Notes under the pieces: model-generated
What the model was told of the DNA's origin: nothing
Seen by the model: only the letters and a program-made list of their open reading frames with translations
Databases searched by the model: none
Shown here: positions 35,136 to 43,578 of the stretch, piece after piece
How positions within the stretch are numbered: the stretch's first letter is position 1
How the letters are laid out: each line of letters opens with the position of its first letter
Source of the DNA: Amycolatopsis australiensis
GTDB taxonomy: Bacteria; Actinomycetota; Actinomycetes; Mycobacteriales; Pseudonocardiaceae
Direction of reading: 5' to 3'
NCBI RefSeq assembly: GCF_900119165.1
Contig: NZ_FPJG01000006.1
Span: 4,154,001-4,218,000 of the forward strand
DNA length: 64,000 bases
Made by a program: the position numbers and the translations under genes

Positions 35136-35561
35136 ATGCCGAGCGACTTCGTCCTCAAGACCATGAACGCCGTGCACCGCGGCCTGATCAAGCTCACCGG
35201 CGGGCGGGTCGGCTGGCAGGCCGCGATGCCGGTGCTGGAGCTGACCACGACCGGCCGCAAGAGCGGGCAGAAGCGGTCGGTGCTGCTGACCTCTCCGCAC
35301 CAGGAAGGCGACACGCTGGTCGTGGTGGCGTCGCGCGGCGGCGACGACACGCACCCCGCCTGGTTTCTCAACCTGCGCGACAACCCGGAGGTGGAGGTCT
35401 CGCTGAAGGGCGCCCCGAAGCGGCCGATGCGCGCGCGGATCGCGAACGCCGAAGAGCGCGCGAGGCTGTGGCCGAAGATCTCCGGCGAGTTCAAGAACTA
35501 CGCGCAGTACCAGACGAAGACCGAGCGCGAGATCCCGCTCGTCTTCCTCGAGCCGCGCTAG
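35136..35561 (+). CDS. nitroreductase/deazaflavin-dependent (DDN-like) protein
   Basis: A 141-residue split-beta-barrel protein of the F420-dependent DDN family. Diagnostic segments are LELTTTGRKSGQKRSVLL, VVVASRGGDDTHPAWFLNL and NPEVEVSLKG. These enzymes use reduced F420 to reduce quinones or activate nitroimidazoles such as PA-824 in M. tuberculosis. ATG with TAGATT six bases upstream indicates a leaderless start. The stop interlocks (CTAG) with the convergent penicillin-binding protein gene. Confidence 0.9.
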   Translation: MPSDFVLKTMNAVHRGLIKLTGGRVGWQAAMPVLELTTTGRKSGQKRSVLLTSPHQEGDTLVVVASRGGDDTHPAWFLNLRDNPEVEVSLKGAPKRPMRARIANAEERARLWPKISGEFKNYAQYQTKTEREIPLVFLEPR

Positions 35562-37672
35562 CCGCGCGCCGTCAGGTACGCCGGGTCCGGCGCGGGGATC
35601 GGCTTGTCCGGCACGCCGGCCAGCAGCTCGCTCATCGCGTGGAAGTACGGCGGCGCGGCGACCGTGCCGCCGAACGCGCCGTGCCCGCAGTCGCCGAGGT
35701 GCACCGGCGTGCCCGGGCAGATCTCGCGCGGGTGCGGGCCGTCGGCGAAGACCATGGACGACACCGCGTAGTCGTTCACGCCGCCGACGAACGCGACGGA
35801 CTCGCTCTGCTGGGTCGTGCCCGTCTTGCCGATGTCGGGCCGGTTCCAGCCCGCCGCGCGCGCCGCCTCGGCCGACGTGCCGCTGGTCGTGTCCTTGCTC
35901 AGGCCCGCTTCCAGCGTGTTCGCCACGCCCGCCGGGATGACCTGTTCGCAGGCCTGCTGCGGCACGGGAACGGCGTTGCCGTTGCGGTCGGTCACCGACA
36001 GGATCGGGTTCGGCGGGCACCAGACGCCGCCACTCATCAGCGTCGCCGAAACGTTCGCCATTTCGAGTGGACTGACCGGGCTGTTGCCGAGGGTGAACGA
36101 CAGCAGGTTCCGGAAGTACTGCGACTGCGGCTGGTTGTACTGCGGGTTCGGCGACTTCGGGTCGGGCGTGCCGCCGGCGTCGTTGGTCGCCAGGGTGTTC
36201 CGCAGGCCCAGCTTGTACGCCATGTCCAGGACGGCGGGCATCCCGACCTGGCTTTCCAGCCCGACGAACGCGACGTTCGGCGACGTCGCCAGCCCGTCGG
36301 CGAGCGTGATCGGGTCCGCGTAGTGGCCGTCGTTGTGGACGGTGTAGCAGGACGCGTGCGCGTCCGGCACCGGGAAGCACTGGCTGTCCGGGTTCGGCAG
36401 CGGCGTCTCCAGCCCCGCCTTGCCGGTGACGAGCGCCGCGGCCGAGGTGAAGATCTTGAACGACGAGCCCGCACCGAACTCGTTGCTCGCGCCGGCGACG
36501 ATGTCCGTCGACGTCTCGCCCCGCGCCGGGTCGGTGCCGTAGTTCCGGTTGGCCACCATGGCGAGCACCTGGTGGCCCGTCGGGCCCGGCTGCACGACGG
36601 CGAAGGTGTTGGCGACGCCGTCCTGGGTGGTCGGCACGTTCGCGTCGACGGCGTCCTTCGTCACCTGCGAGACGCGTGGGTCGAGCGTGGTCTTGATCGT
36701 GTACCCGCCGGTGGCCAGCCGGTCGGCGGTGAACCCGGCGCGCACGAGGTAGCTTTCGGCGTAGGCGCAGAAGAATCCCGCGTCCGGCGCCGCTCCCATG
36801 CAGGTGCCCGGTGGCGTCACGGGGCCGTCCGGCAGCACGCCGAGCGGGGCGGCCTTGGCCGTCGCGGCGTAGGACGCCGGGAGCGAGCCGTTGGTCACCA
36901 TGTCGTCGATGACCAGGTTGCGCCGCTGCAGCGCCCGGCCGGGGTGCGTGTACGGGTTGTAGACGCTCGGGTTGTTCACCATTCCGGCGAGCAACGCCGC
37001 CTGCGGCACGGTCAGTTTGTCCGCTGTCGTCCCGAAATAGGCTTTCGCCGCCGCGCCGACCCCGTACACCGTCCCGCTGAATTCCACGACGTTCAGGTAG
37101 TCGGCGAGAATGTCGTCCTTGCTCATCGTGTCGTTGAGCTGGACGGCCATTTTCGCCTCACGCAGCTTGCGCGCCACCGAGTCCTCGCGGTCGGCCTGCT
37201 GCGCCGCCGGGTCGTTCCGGTCGACGACGTTCACGAGGTAGTTCTTGACGTACTGCTGGGTGATCGTCGACGCGCCCTGCAGCGCGCCGCCGGTGCTGTC
37301 GTTGACCGCCGCGCGGAGCATTCCCTGCAGGTCGACGCCGCCTTCGGTGTAGAACCGGCGGTCCTCGACCGCGATGATCGCGGCCTTCATCGTCGTCGCG
37401 ATCCCGGCCGCGGTCACCGGGAGGCGGTACTGCGCGTACAGCGTCGCGATCGGGGTGCCGTCGCGGTCGGTCACCGTCGTGGTGAGCGGCGGCTCGGCCG
37501 CGGCCAGCTGCGCGGAAATGGCGTCCACCGAATCGCTGACCTGATTCGACAACAGGCCCGCCCCGATGGCGGCGGGTGCCATGGTGCCCGCGACGAGAAT
37601 TCCGGCGAGCACGCACAATCCGGTCAGCGGGAGAAGGCGTGGACGACCATTCACGAAACCGAGATTAGGCAT
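35558..37672 (-). CDS. class A penicillin-binding protein (transglycosylase/transpeptidase)
   Basis: A 704-residue bifunctional PBP. An N-terminal membrane anchor lies at about 12-35. The GT51 domain has the catalytic Glu E103 in VEDRRFYTEGGVD and the GASTITQQYVKN motif near 133-144. The transpeptidase domain has SxxK at S403-K406 (GSSFK), SxN at S464-N466 and KTG at K616. It polymerises and cross-links peptidoglycan outside the membrane. Typical length for the family. The C-terminal end has no PASTA domains. Probably a secondary PBP. ATG start. Confidence 0.95.
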   Translation of the reverse strand: MPNLGFVNGRPRLLPLTGLCVLAGILVAGTMAPAAIGAGLLSNQVSDSVDAISAQLAAAEPPLTTTVTDRDGTPIATLYAQYRLPVTAAGIATTMKAAIIAVEDRRFYTEGGVDLQGMLRAAVNDSTGGALQGASTITQQYVKNYLVNVVDRNDPAAQQADREDSVARKLREAKMAVQLNDTMSKDDILADYLNVVEFSGTVYGVGAAAKAYFGTTADKLTVPQAALLAGMVNNPSVYNPYTHPGRALQRRNLVIDDMVTNGSLPASYAATAKAAPLGVLPDGPVTPPGTCMGAAPDAGFFCAYAESYLVRAGFTADRLATGGYTIKTTLDPRVSQVTKDAVDANVPTTQDGVANTFAVVQPGPTGHQVLAMVANRNYGTDPARGETSTDIVAGASNEFGAGSSFKIFTSAAALVTGKAGLETPLPNPDSQCFPVPDAHASCYTVHNDGHYADPITLADGLATSPNVAFVGLESQVGMPAVLDMAYKLGLRNTLATNDAGGTPDPKSPNPQYNQPQSQYFRNLLSFTLGNSPVSPLEMANVSATLMSGGVWCPPNPILSVTDRNGNAVPVPQQACEQVIPAGVANTLEAGLSKDTTSGTSAEAARAAGWNRPDIGKTGTTQQSESVAFVGGVNDYAVSSMVFADGPHPREICPGTPVHLGDCGHGAFGGTVAAPPYFHAMSELLAGVPDKPIPAPDPAYLTARG

Positions 37673-37708
37673 CGCCGCATAAGGCTTCCGTTCGATGAGA
37701 GATGCGCC

Positions 37709-38530
37709 TCACCGGGCCAACCTGCCGAGCAGGGCCGAAGCGACGGCGATCGCGCCCGCCGTCGCCACCGCCAGCACGCCGAAGTCGAGCGCCAGGTGGG
37801 CCGGGGCGCCGATGAGCAGGCCGCGCAGCGCGTCGACCTGGTAGCTCAGCGGGTTGACGTGGCTGAGCACCTTGAGCCACGACGGCATCAGGTCCACCGG
37901 GTACAGCGCGTTCGAGCCGAAGAACAGCGGCATCGTGATCGCCTGCCCGATGCCCATCAGCCGTTCCCGCGACAGCACGACCCCGGCGATCACGATGGAC
38001 AGGCAGCAGAAGAACGCCGACCCGAGCACCAGCACCACGGCCATGGCGAGCAGCTTCAGCGGGTTCACCGTCAGCCCGACGCCGAGGACCGCGGCCAGTA
38101 CCAGGACGATCAGCGCCTGGACGAGCGCCCGGACGCCGGCGGCGAACGCCTTCCCCGCGACGAGCGCGGCCCGCGGGGTCGGCGTCACCAGCAGCTTGGC
38201 CAGCACGCCCGCGTCGCGCTCCCAGATGATCTGGATGCCGTAGAAGATCGAGATGAACAACGCCGACTGCGCGAGGATGCCGGGCGCGAGGTAGTCGAGG
38301 TACGGCGTCGAGCCGGTCGGGATCGCCCGCAGCCGGGTGAACGTCTCCCCGAAGATCAGCAGCCACAGCGCGGGCTGGATCGCCCGGGTGAGCAGTTCGG
38401 TCTGGTCGCGGCGCAGCTTCTGCAGCTCCACCAGGCACATCGCGCCGACGCGGGCGGCGAGCACGCGCAGCCGGCCGAGCGGTCCCGGGTCAGCCGAGAC
38501 GGCGGGCGGTGCGGCGAGTGGCACGGACAC
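37709..38530 (-). CDS. ABC-2 type transporter permease (DrrB-like)
   Basis: A 273-residue membrane protein with six helices and an NPLSYQVDALR motif near the end, typical of daunorubicin-exporter permeases (DrrB). It works with the ATPase encoded just upstream to export a drug or lipid. GTG start with GGAGGG seven bases upstream. The gene overlaps the ATPase gene by 41 bases, so expression is coupled. Third in a MarR-ATPase-permease operon. Confidence 0.92.
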   Translation of the reverse strand: MSVPLAAPPAVSADPGPLGRLRVLAARVGAMCLVELQKLRRDQTELLTRAIQPALWLLIFGETFTRLRAIPTGSTPYLDYLAPGILAQSALFISIFYGIQIIWERDAGVLAKLLVTPTPRAALVAGKAFAAGVRALVQALIVLVLAAVLGVGLTVNPLKLLAMAVVLVLGSAFFCCLSIVIAGVVLSRERLMGIGQAITMPLFFGSNALYPVDLMPSWLKVLSHVNPLSYQVDALRGLLIGAPAHLALDFGVLAVATAGAIAVASALLGRLAR

Positions 38531-39296
38531 TGCGGATCCCTCCTTCGTCGCTGTCGAGCCGGTCACCGGTGACCGCGCGGAACACGTCATCCAATGTGGA
38601 CCCGGGACCGAGGCCGGCTTCCAGCTCGGCCGGCGTGCCGAGCGCGCGGATCCGGCCGGCGTGCATCAGCGCGACGCGGTCGCAGTACTGCTCGGCTTCG
38701 TCCATGTAGTGCGTGGTGACGAGCACGGTCATCCCGGTCGCCGCGCGGATCTCGGTGACGCGGTCCCACACCGACGAGCGGGCGACCGGGTCCAGCCCGA
38801 TCGTCGGCTCGTCGAGGACGAGCAGGCGCGGCGAGCTGACCAGCGCCTGGGCCAGCTCGAGGCGGCGGATCATGCCGCCGGAGTACGTCTTGGCCGTGCG
38901 GTCGGCGTCGCGTTCCAGCCCGACCAGCTCCAGCGCGCCCCGCACCTGCTGCGCCCGCCGGGCCCGCGGGACGTCGAAGAGCCGCGCGAACAACGCGACG
39001 TTCTCCCGGCCGGTCAGCGCGCCGTCGGCGGACAGCTGCTGCGGGACGTAGCCGATCAGCCGCCGCACGGCCATCCGGCGGCGCGCGACGTCGACGCCGA
39101 ACACCGTGATCCGACCGGCGGCGACGGGCAGCAGCGTGGTGATCATCCGCAGCGTGGTCGTCTTGCCGGCGCCGTTCGGGCCGAGCAGGCCGAACACGTC
39201 GCCGGGGTGGATCTCCAGGTCGACGCCGTCGACCGCGCGGGTCGGGCCGAACGAGTGGCTGACGCCGGTGCACTGCACCGCCGCGGGTCCGGTCAT
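38490..39296 (-). CDS. daunorubicin-resistance-type ABC transporter ATPase (DrrA-like)
   Basis: A 268-residue ATPase: Walker A GPNGAGKT at residues 39-46, Q-loop YVPQQLSADGALTGREN, signature TYSGGMIRRLELA near 137-149, Walker B LLVLDEPTIGLDP and H-loop VTTHYMDEAEQ. The DrrA family exports antibiotics or glycolipids. ATG overlaps the stop of the MarR gene (ATGA). The C-terminal GSTLDDVF motif is typical for DrrA. Confidence 0.95.
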   Translation of the reverse strand: MTGPAAVQCTGVSHSFGPTRAVDGVDLEIHPGDVFGLLGPNGAGKTTTLRMITTLLPVAAGRITVFGVDVARRRMAVRRLIGYVPQQLSADGALTGRENVALFARLFDVPRARRAQQVRGALELVGLERDADRTAKTYSGGMIRRLELAQALVSSPRLLVLDEPTIGLDPVARSSVWDRVTEIRAATGMTVLVTTHYMDEAEQYCDRVALMHAGRIRALGTPAELEAGLGPGSTLDDVFRAVTGDRLDSDEGGIRSVRATRRTARRLG

Positions 39297-39733
39297 GGCT
39301 GCTCCTTCAGGATCCCCATGAGTTTCTCCAGTGCCGGCAATGCCTGCTCGATCGCCGCGGTGTCCTCTTCGGACAGTCCGCTCAGCGCGTCGGCGACGAG
39401 CCCGGTGCGGGCGCGCCGCAACGCCGCTATCCGGTCGCGTGCCGCGCCGGTGAGCTCGAGCCGGGTCGCGCGCCGGTCGGCGGGGTCGGCCTCGCGGCGC
39501 AGCAGGCCGGCCTCGACGAGCTGGTTCACCAGCGTGCTGACCGAGTTGGCCGCGAGGTGCAGTTCGCGCGCGGCCGCGGCGACGCCGATGCCGGGGTGGT
39601 CGGCCACCACGCGCAGGACCTCGACCTGCGCGCCGGGCAGCGGGGCGCCCGGCACGTCCGCGCGCACGCGCCGGCGCACCACGCGGCGGATGCCCTGCAC
39701 GGCCCCCAGCAGCCGTTCGGCGAGTTCACTCAT
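39293..39733 (-). CDS. MarR-family regulator of the ABC exporter
   Basis: A 146-residue MarR regulator. The winged helix lies around GIGVAAAARELHLAANSVSTLVNQLVEAGLL and ADRRATRLELTGAARDR. It heads an operon with the DrrA/DrrB-like exporter and presumably represses it until a toxic ligand binds. ATG, with TACCTT exactly seven bases before it and an inverted repeat over the -35 region, makes it a leaderless autoregulated gene. A TTG three codons earlier is less likely. Confidence 0.9.
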   Translation of the reverse strand: MSELAERLLGAVQGIRRVVRRRVRADVPGAPLPGAQVEVLRVVADHPGIGVAAAARELHLAANSVSTLVNQLVEAGLLRREADPADRRATRLELTGAARDRIAALRRARTGLVADALSGLSEEDTAAIEQALPALEKLMGILKEQP

Positions 39734-39740
39734 GCCCGCC

Positions 39741-39778
39741 AAGGTAGCTCTGACCCAGAACTATTAGCAACGCTAAAT
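39741..39778 (-). promoter_or_regulatory. MarR promoter and operator
   Basis: Minus strand: TTGCTA (39770-39765), 18-base spacer, TACCTT (39746-39741), seven bases, then ATG. The inverted repeat ATTAGC-AAC-GCTAAAT (39763-39778) covers the -35 box. Confidence 0.6.
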
Positions 39779-40023
39779 GTCTGGTGCGACCGAAACGCCT
39801 TGTTCGGCCTGCCGCTGATCGGCCGGGCCTGACCGGGCGTGACCGTTCGGCGGCGAAGTGCCGCCGTTCGCCGCGCCGTCGCCGTGTCGCGCGCCGGAAC
39901 CGGGGCCCGGAGGCGCATGCTGTCCTTTCCGGCCCCCGCGTCCCCGCGCCTGACGTCCACTGTGGACACTGCCAGCGCGCCCGGCCCGGCGGCCCTTCTC
40001 GACCCGAGATAGGACACATCGTC

Positions 40024-40581
40024 GTGACCCTGCTGGACAGCAAGCTCGTCCGGTGCCGGACGTCCCGCCCGCACCTGCAGTCCCTCTACACCCTCGCCGC
40101 GGCCGCCCCGCGGATGCGCGTCGCGCTCGGCCTCGCGCCCACCGGCGGCGGCACGGTCGGCTTCAAGGTCGACGGGGACGCACTGGCCCGCACCGAAGCC
40201 GAGCTGATCGCCGCGACGTCGGCCCGGCTCCCGGTGCACCCGCTGGTCACGCAGGACCTCCACGGCCGCTCGACGGTCCGGTGCTGGCGGCGCGACCGCG
40301 ACCTGCGCGTGCTGACCGCGGACCTGGTGGACGTCGCGGACCGGCTGGCCAGGGCCGGCTACGGCGGCTGCCTGCGGTCCGCGGCCGTCGAGTTCGCCGA
40401 GCCGGACGGGCGCCGGGAGCGGAAGCTCGCGCTGGTCTACCTGTTCGGCCGGGGCACGTTCCACACCGCGGCGGCCCCGGGATGCGGCCCCTTGGACCGC
40501 GCGCTGGAACTGCGCGCCCGCGCCGCGCTGCACGGGGCGCTGCCGCTGGAACCGCACGCGCACCGCCGGTTCGTCGTCTGA
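40024..40581 (+). CDS. hypothetical protein
   Basis: A 185-residue soluble protein I do not recognise. It starts with GTG (AGGACA upstream) and has good actinobacterial codon bias. It contains RCWRRDRDLRVLTADLVDVADRLARAGYGG and a C-terminal RRERKLALVYLFGRGTFHT stretch. No signal peptide or membrane helix. It is monocistronic as far as visible, with a 181-base gap behind it holding nothing I can identify. The palindrome GTCCACTGTGGAC lies about 57 bases upstream. Confidence 0.6.
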   Translation: MTLLDSKLVRCRTSRPHLQSLYTLAAAAPRMRVALGLAPTGGGTVGFKVDGDALARTEAELIAATSARLPVHPLVTQDLHGRSTVRCWRRDRDLRVLTADLVDVADRLARAGYGGCLRSAAVEFAEPDGRRERKLALVYLFGRGTFHTAAAPGCGPLDRALELRARAALHGALPLEPHAHRRFVV

Positions 40582-40763
40582 AAATCCGCGTTTCGCTCAT
40601 GGCGTCCGACCCGCTACTGGGATTCGGCGCCTGCATCGGCAGGTTCGGCATCCCGTGGGTGGTCGACGTCGTCCATCAGGCGTAACGAGCCGTTGCGGGG
40701 AGCGCCCTCGTCGGTGACGATGAGGTGGCCGGCGTGCGGTGACGCCGGGCCGAAGGAGGCCCG

Positions 40764-41408
40764 ATGGCGGGTTCCCCGTGGACGTGTGCGCAGTGCGGCG
40801 CGGTCAACGACGGCGCGGCCGGGCGGTGCGGCACCTGCGCGAGCCCGGCCCCCGGCCGGGTCCGGCGGCGGGCGCTGGGGGTGCTGCTCACGCTGATGCT
40901 GGTCGCCGGGGCCGCGGTCACCGGCGTCCTGCTCTTCGCCGGCCGCCCGAAGCCCGCGCCGGCCGCGTCCGGGCCCTTCCCGGCGTACACCACCCCGTCG
41001 CTGCCGACGACCAAGACCGTCGTCACGACCGCCGACGCCTTCGCCCCGCCGTCCACGACGACACCGTCCACGTCCACGACGACGCCGGCCACCCCGGCCG
41101 ACAAGCCGTGCCCCGGCGACGCCGCCCGGTACCTGCCCGGCGGCGACGGAACCGCGCTGCTGGTGGCGCAGACGGCGAAGTCGCTGGTCACGGTGTGCCG
41201 CGTCCCGGACGGCCGGATCTTCTACGACGGCCAAGCCCGCGGACAGGCGGCCTCGGACGCGACCCACATCGTGCTGCCCGCCCAGGAGTCGGGAGACGGT
41301 TTTGTGGCGAAGAACGGCGACTACCGCTACACCATCGCCGGCGGCAGGCTCGTCGTCTCCGACGGCGACCGGGTGCTCTCCGACGAGGAGTTGACGACGG
41401 TCGGCTGA
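40764..41408 (+). CDS. zinc-ribbon, single-membrane-span protein of unknown function
   Basis: A 214-residue protein. The N-terminal zinc ribbon is WTCAQCGAVN...CGTCASP (residues 6-27), followed by one transmembrane helix (about 37-59). Then comes a Thr/Ser/Pro-rich linker (70-110) and an extracytoplasmic domain with two Cys (PCPGD and TVCRVPDG) that could form a disulfide. Topology is thus ribbon inside, sensor-like domain outside. It is common in Amycolatopsis-like genomes in my memory; function not known. Confidence 0.75.
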   Translation: MAGSPWTCAQCGAVNDGAAGRCGTCASPAPGRVRRRALGVLLTLMLVAGAAVTGVLLFAGRPKPAPAASGPFPAYTTPSLPTTKTVVTTADAFAPPSTTTPSTSTTTPATPADKPCPGDAARYLPGGDGTALLVAQTAKSLVTVCRVPDGRIFYDGQARGQAASDATHIVLPAQESGDGFVAKNGDYRYTIAGGRLVVSDGDRVLSDEELTTVG

Positions 41409-41468
41409 GCGCGGCTCAGGATGTGGGAGCCGCGACGCGGCCCCGGCCGCACCCAGCATCCTGGCGGC

Positions 41469-42146
41469 ATGGCATCTCCGCTCGACAACCCGGCTTGGGC
41501 GTCACTGGCCGGTCCGCACGCCCGCTTCGCGGAACGACGGGGGCGCGTGCTGCGCTACCCCGAGGACGTCGCGCCGTTCCTGGCCCTGCCGGACGACCCG
41601 GGCGAGCAGGACTGGCTCGACGTCGCCGGGCTCGCCGGGCCGGGGGCGACCGTCGTGCTCGCCGCCCCCACCGGGCGGCCGCCGTCCGGCTGGGACGTGC
41701 TCGACGAGATCCCGGGCGTCCAGCTCGTCGACGACGGGGTCGCGGCCGCGCCGGACACGGAAGCCGTGCGGCTGGGGCTCGCGGACGTGCCGGAGATGCT
41801 GGACCTCGTCGAGCGGACGAAGCCCGGGCCGTTCCGCAAGCGGACCGTCGAACTCGGGACGTACCTGGGGATCCGGCGTGAGGGCGCGCTGGTCGCGATG
41901 GCCGGGGAGCGCCTGCACCCGCCCGGCCACACGGAGATCAGCGCCGTCTGCACGGACCCGGCCTTCCGCGGGCAGGGCCTCGCGACGCGGCTGGTGCTCG
42001 CCGTCGCGGCGGGCATCCGCGAGCGCGGCGAGACGCCGATGTTGCACGCCGCGGCGAGCAACACCTCCGCGATCCGGCTCTACCTGTCACTCGGGTTCGC
42101 GCTGCGCCACCGGCCGGACTTCGTCGCGGTGCGGGTGCCGGGCTAG
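41469..42146 (+). CDS. GNAT-family N-acetyltransferase
   Basis: A 225-residue acetyltransferase of the FR47-like type. The acetyl-CoA motif is VCTDPAFRGQGLATRLVLAV (about residues 161-180), with ASNTSAIRLYLSLGFALRHR following. The N-terminal 100 residues are a family-specific extension. The target amine is unknown. ATG lies six bases after CATCCT, without a ribosome binding site. Its stop interlocks (CTAG) with the convergent membrane protein gene. Confidence 0.88.
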   Translation: MASPLDNPAWASLAGPHARFAERRGRVLRYPEDVAPFLALPDDPGEQDWLDVAGLAGPGATVVLAAPTGRPPSGWDVLDEIPGVQLVDDGVAAAPDTEAVRLGLADVPEMLDLVERTKPGPFRKRTVELGTYLGIRREGALVAMAGERLHPPGHTEISAVCTDPAFRGQGLATRLVLAVAAGIRERGETPMLHAAASNTSAIRLYLSLGFALRHRPDFVAVRVPG

Positions 42147-42559
42147 GCGCCGGTCGAGGAGCCGGGCCGGACGATCATCAGCACCGTCACCGCCGCCCAC
42201 AGCAGGTTGAACACCCCGGTCGTCATGGCCAGGCTGCCGGGAGCGCCTTCGCCGGTCAGGACGCGTTTCTGCCGCGGCAGCACCAGCAGCGCGAGCACCG
42301 CGGCCGCGACGGCGGTCAGCCCGATCGACGTCAGCAGCCACGGGTCGCCCATGACGTGCATCGTGCCCGCGACGCCGAAGCCGAACACGGGCACCGCGAT
42401 GGCGGCGTAGGCGTAGACGCGGCAGATCCGGTGCAGCGCGGTCGCGACCTTGACGTCCCCTTTCCGGATGGCGGCGGGGAACATGCTGGCCGCGACGGCG
42501 ACCGGGCCGACGGCGAGGACCGCCGCCAGGACGTGGATCGAGAGCAGGATTTTCGACAC
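42143..42559 (-). CDS. DUF2269-like integral membrane protein
   Basis: A 138-residue protein with four predicted helices and little soluble sequence. N-terminal KILLSIHVLAAVLAVGPVA and a conserved His in the first helix recall DUF2269/CopD-like small membrane proteins. Function unknown. GTG start with TAGGTT six bases upstream and no ribosome binding site, so leaderless. Confidence 0.75.
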   Translation of the reverse strand: MSKILLSIHVLAAVLAVGPVAVAASMFPAAIRKGDVKVATALHRICRVYAYAAIAVPVFGFGVAGTMHVMGDPWLLTSIGLTAVAAAVLALLVLPRQKRVLTGEGAPGSLAMTTGVFNLLWAAVTVLMIVRPGSSTGA

Positions 42560-42684
42560 GCGCCGAACCTACTGGGCCGGGCCCGGACCGGGGAGTGGCG
42601 GAAATGCCACGAACCACCGGGTTCCCGCCAGCCGTCGAATCCGCCGGTTCCCTTTCGACGTACCAGTAGCGAAAGGGGACCACG

Positions 42685-43047
42685 ATGACCGCCACGACCT
42701 GCTCCGCCGGCCCGGCCCGCGTCCGCAGCCTGCCGGTGCTGCTCGCCACCGAGGACGACGCCGAGGACATGGGCCTGCTGGCGCCCGACGACCGCCTGAC
42801 CTGTCACGTCCACGGCCGGTGGATCCACCAGTGCGTCGCCTCACCGGCCCACGTCAGCCCGGTCACCCGGCACCGCTGGTGCCGCGGCTGCCGCACCGAG
42901 CTGGCCGTCGCGGTCGACGAGCTGACCCTGCGCGTGACGATGACTTGCCCCCGCTGCGGGCACGGCAGCAGCCCGGCCACCACGCGGCTGACGGCGGCCT
43001 GCCGGGCGAGCCTCGCCGCCGAGCGCGCGGCCCGTCGCGCGGCTTAG
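42685..43047 (+). CDS. small cysteine-rich hypothetical protein at the head of a tandem array
   Basis: A 120-residue protein with putative zinc ligands: CHVHGRWIHQC (about 40-50), WCRGC (about 66-70) and CPRCGH (about 88-93). It starts with ATG after GAAAGGGG. The last 25 codons (CRASLAAERAARRAA) are recognisably related to the 89-base units that follow its stop, so the array seems to have grown from the 3' end of this gene. Function unknown. Confidence 0.65.
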   Translation: MTATTCSAGPARVRSLPVLLATEDDAEDMGLLAPDDRLTCHVHGRWIHQCVASPAHVSPVTRHRWCRGCRTELAVAVDELTLRVTMTCPRCGHGSSPATTRLTAACRASLAAERAARRAA

Positions 43048-43578
43048 GGGTCGCGGGTCCGGCGTGCGGCTGCGGTGGTCGGGCCGGTGCAGGCGCCCGG
43101 TTGCCGTGCGAGTCTCGTTGCCGAGGGCGGGCTTAGGGGACCGCGGGTCCGGCGGGCGGCTGCGGTGGTCGGGCCGGTGCAGGCGCCCGGTTGCCGCGCG
43201 AGTCTCGTTGCCGAGGGCGGGCTTAGGGGTCGCGGGTCCGGCGGGCGGCTGCGGTGGTCGGGCCGGTGCAGGCGCCCGGTTGCCGCGCGAGTCTCGTTGC
43301 CGAGGGCGGGCTTAGGGGATCGCGGGTCCGGCGGGCGGCTGCGGTGGTCGGGCCGGTGCAGGCGCCCGGTTGCCGCGCGAGTCTCGTTGCCGAGGGCGGG
43401 CTTAGGGGTCGCGGGTCCGGCGGGCGGCTGCGGTGGTCGGGCCGGTGCAGGCGCCCGGTTGCCGTGCGAGTCTCGTTGCCGAGGGCGGGCTTAGGGGTCG
43501 CGGGTCCGGCGTGCGGCTGCGGTGGTCGGGCCGGTGCAGGCGCCCGGTTGCCGCGCGAGTCCCGCTGCCGATCGCGGC
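43042..43578. repeat. 89-90 base tandem array, six units plus a partial one
   Basis: Units begin with GCTTAGGGG at 43042, 43131, 43221, 43310, 43400 and 43489; a degraded GCTCAGGGG at about 43577 ends the array. Spacing is 89, 90, 89, 90 and 89 bases, and copies differ at few positions. It fills the whole gap between the stop of the Cys-rich gene and the stop of the convergent permease. All three forward frames read across parts of it as repetitive protein, which I regard as spurious. There are no unique spacers, so it is not a CRISPR. Confidence 0.95.

Noticed and set aside
35012..38572. A plus-strand open frame of almost 1200 codons
   Set aside because: It is antisense to the penicillin-binding protein and ABC permease genes and low in complexity. 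The minus-strand genes have clear motifs.
43042..43578. Tandem 89-90 base units considered as a CRISPR array
   Set aside because: Units adjoin directly without unique spacers, are too long for CRISPR repeats, and no cas gene is in the window.
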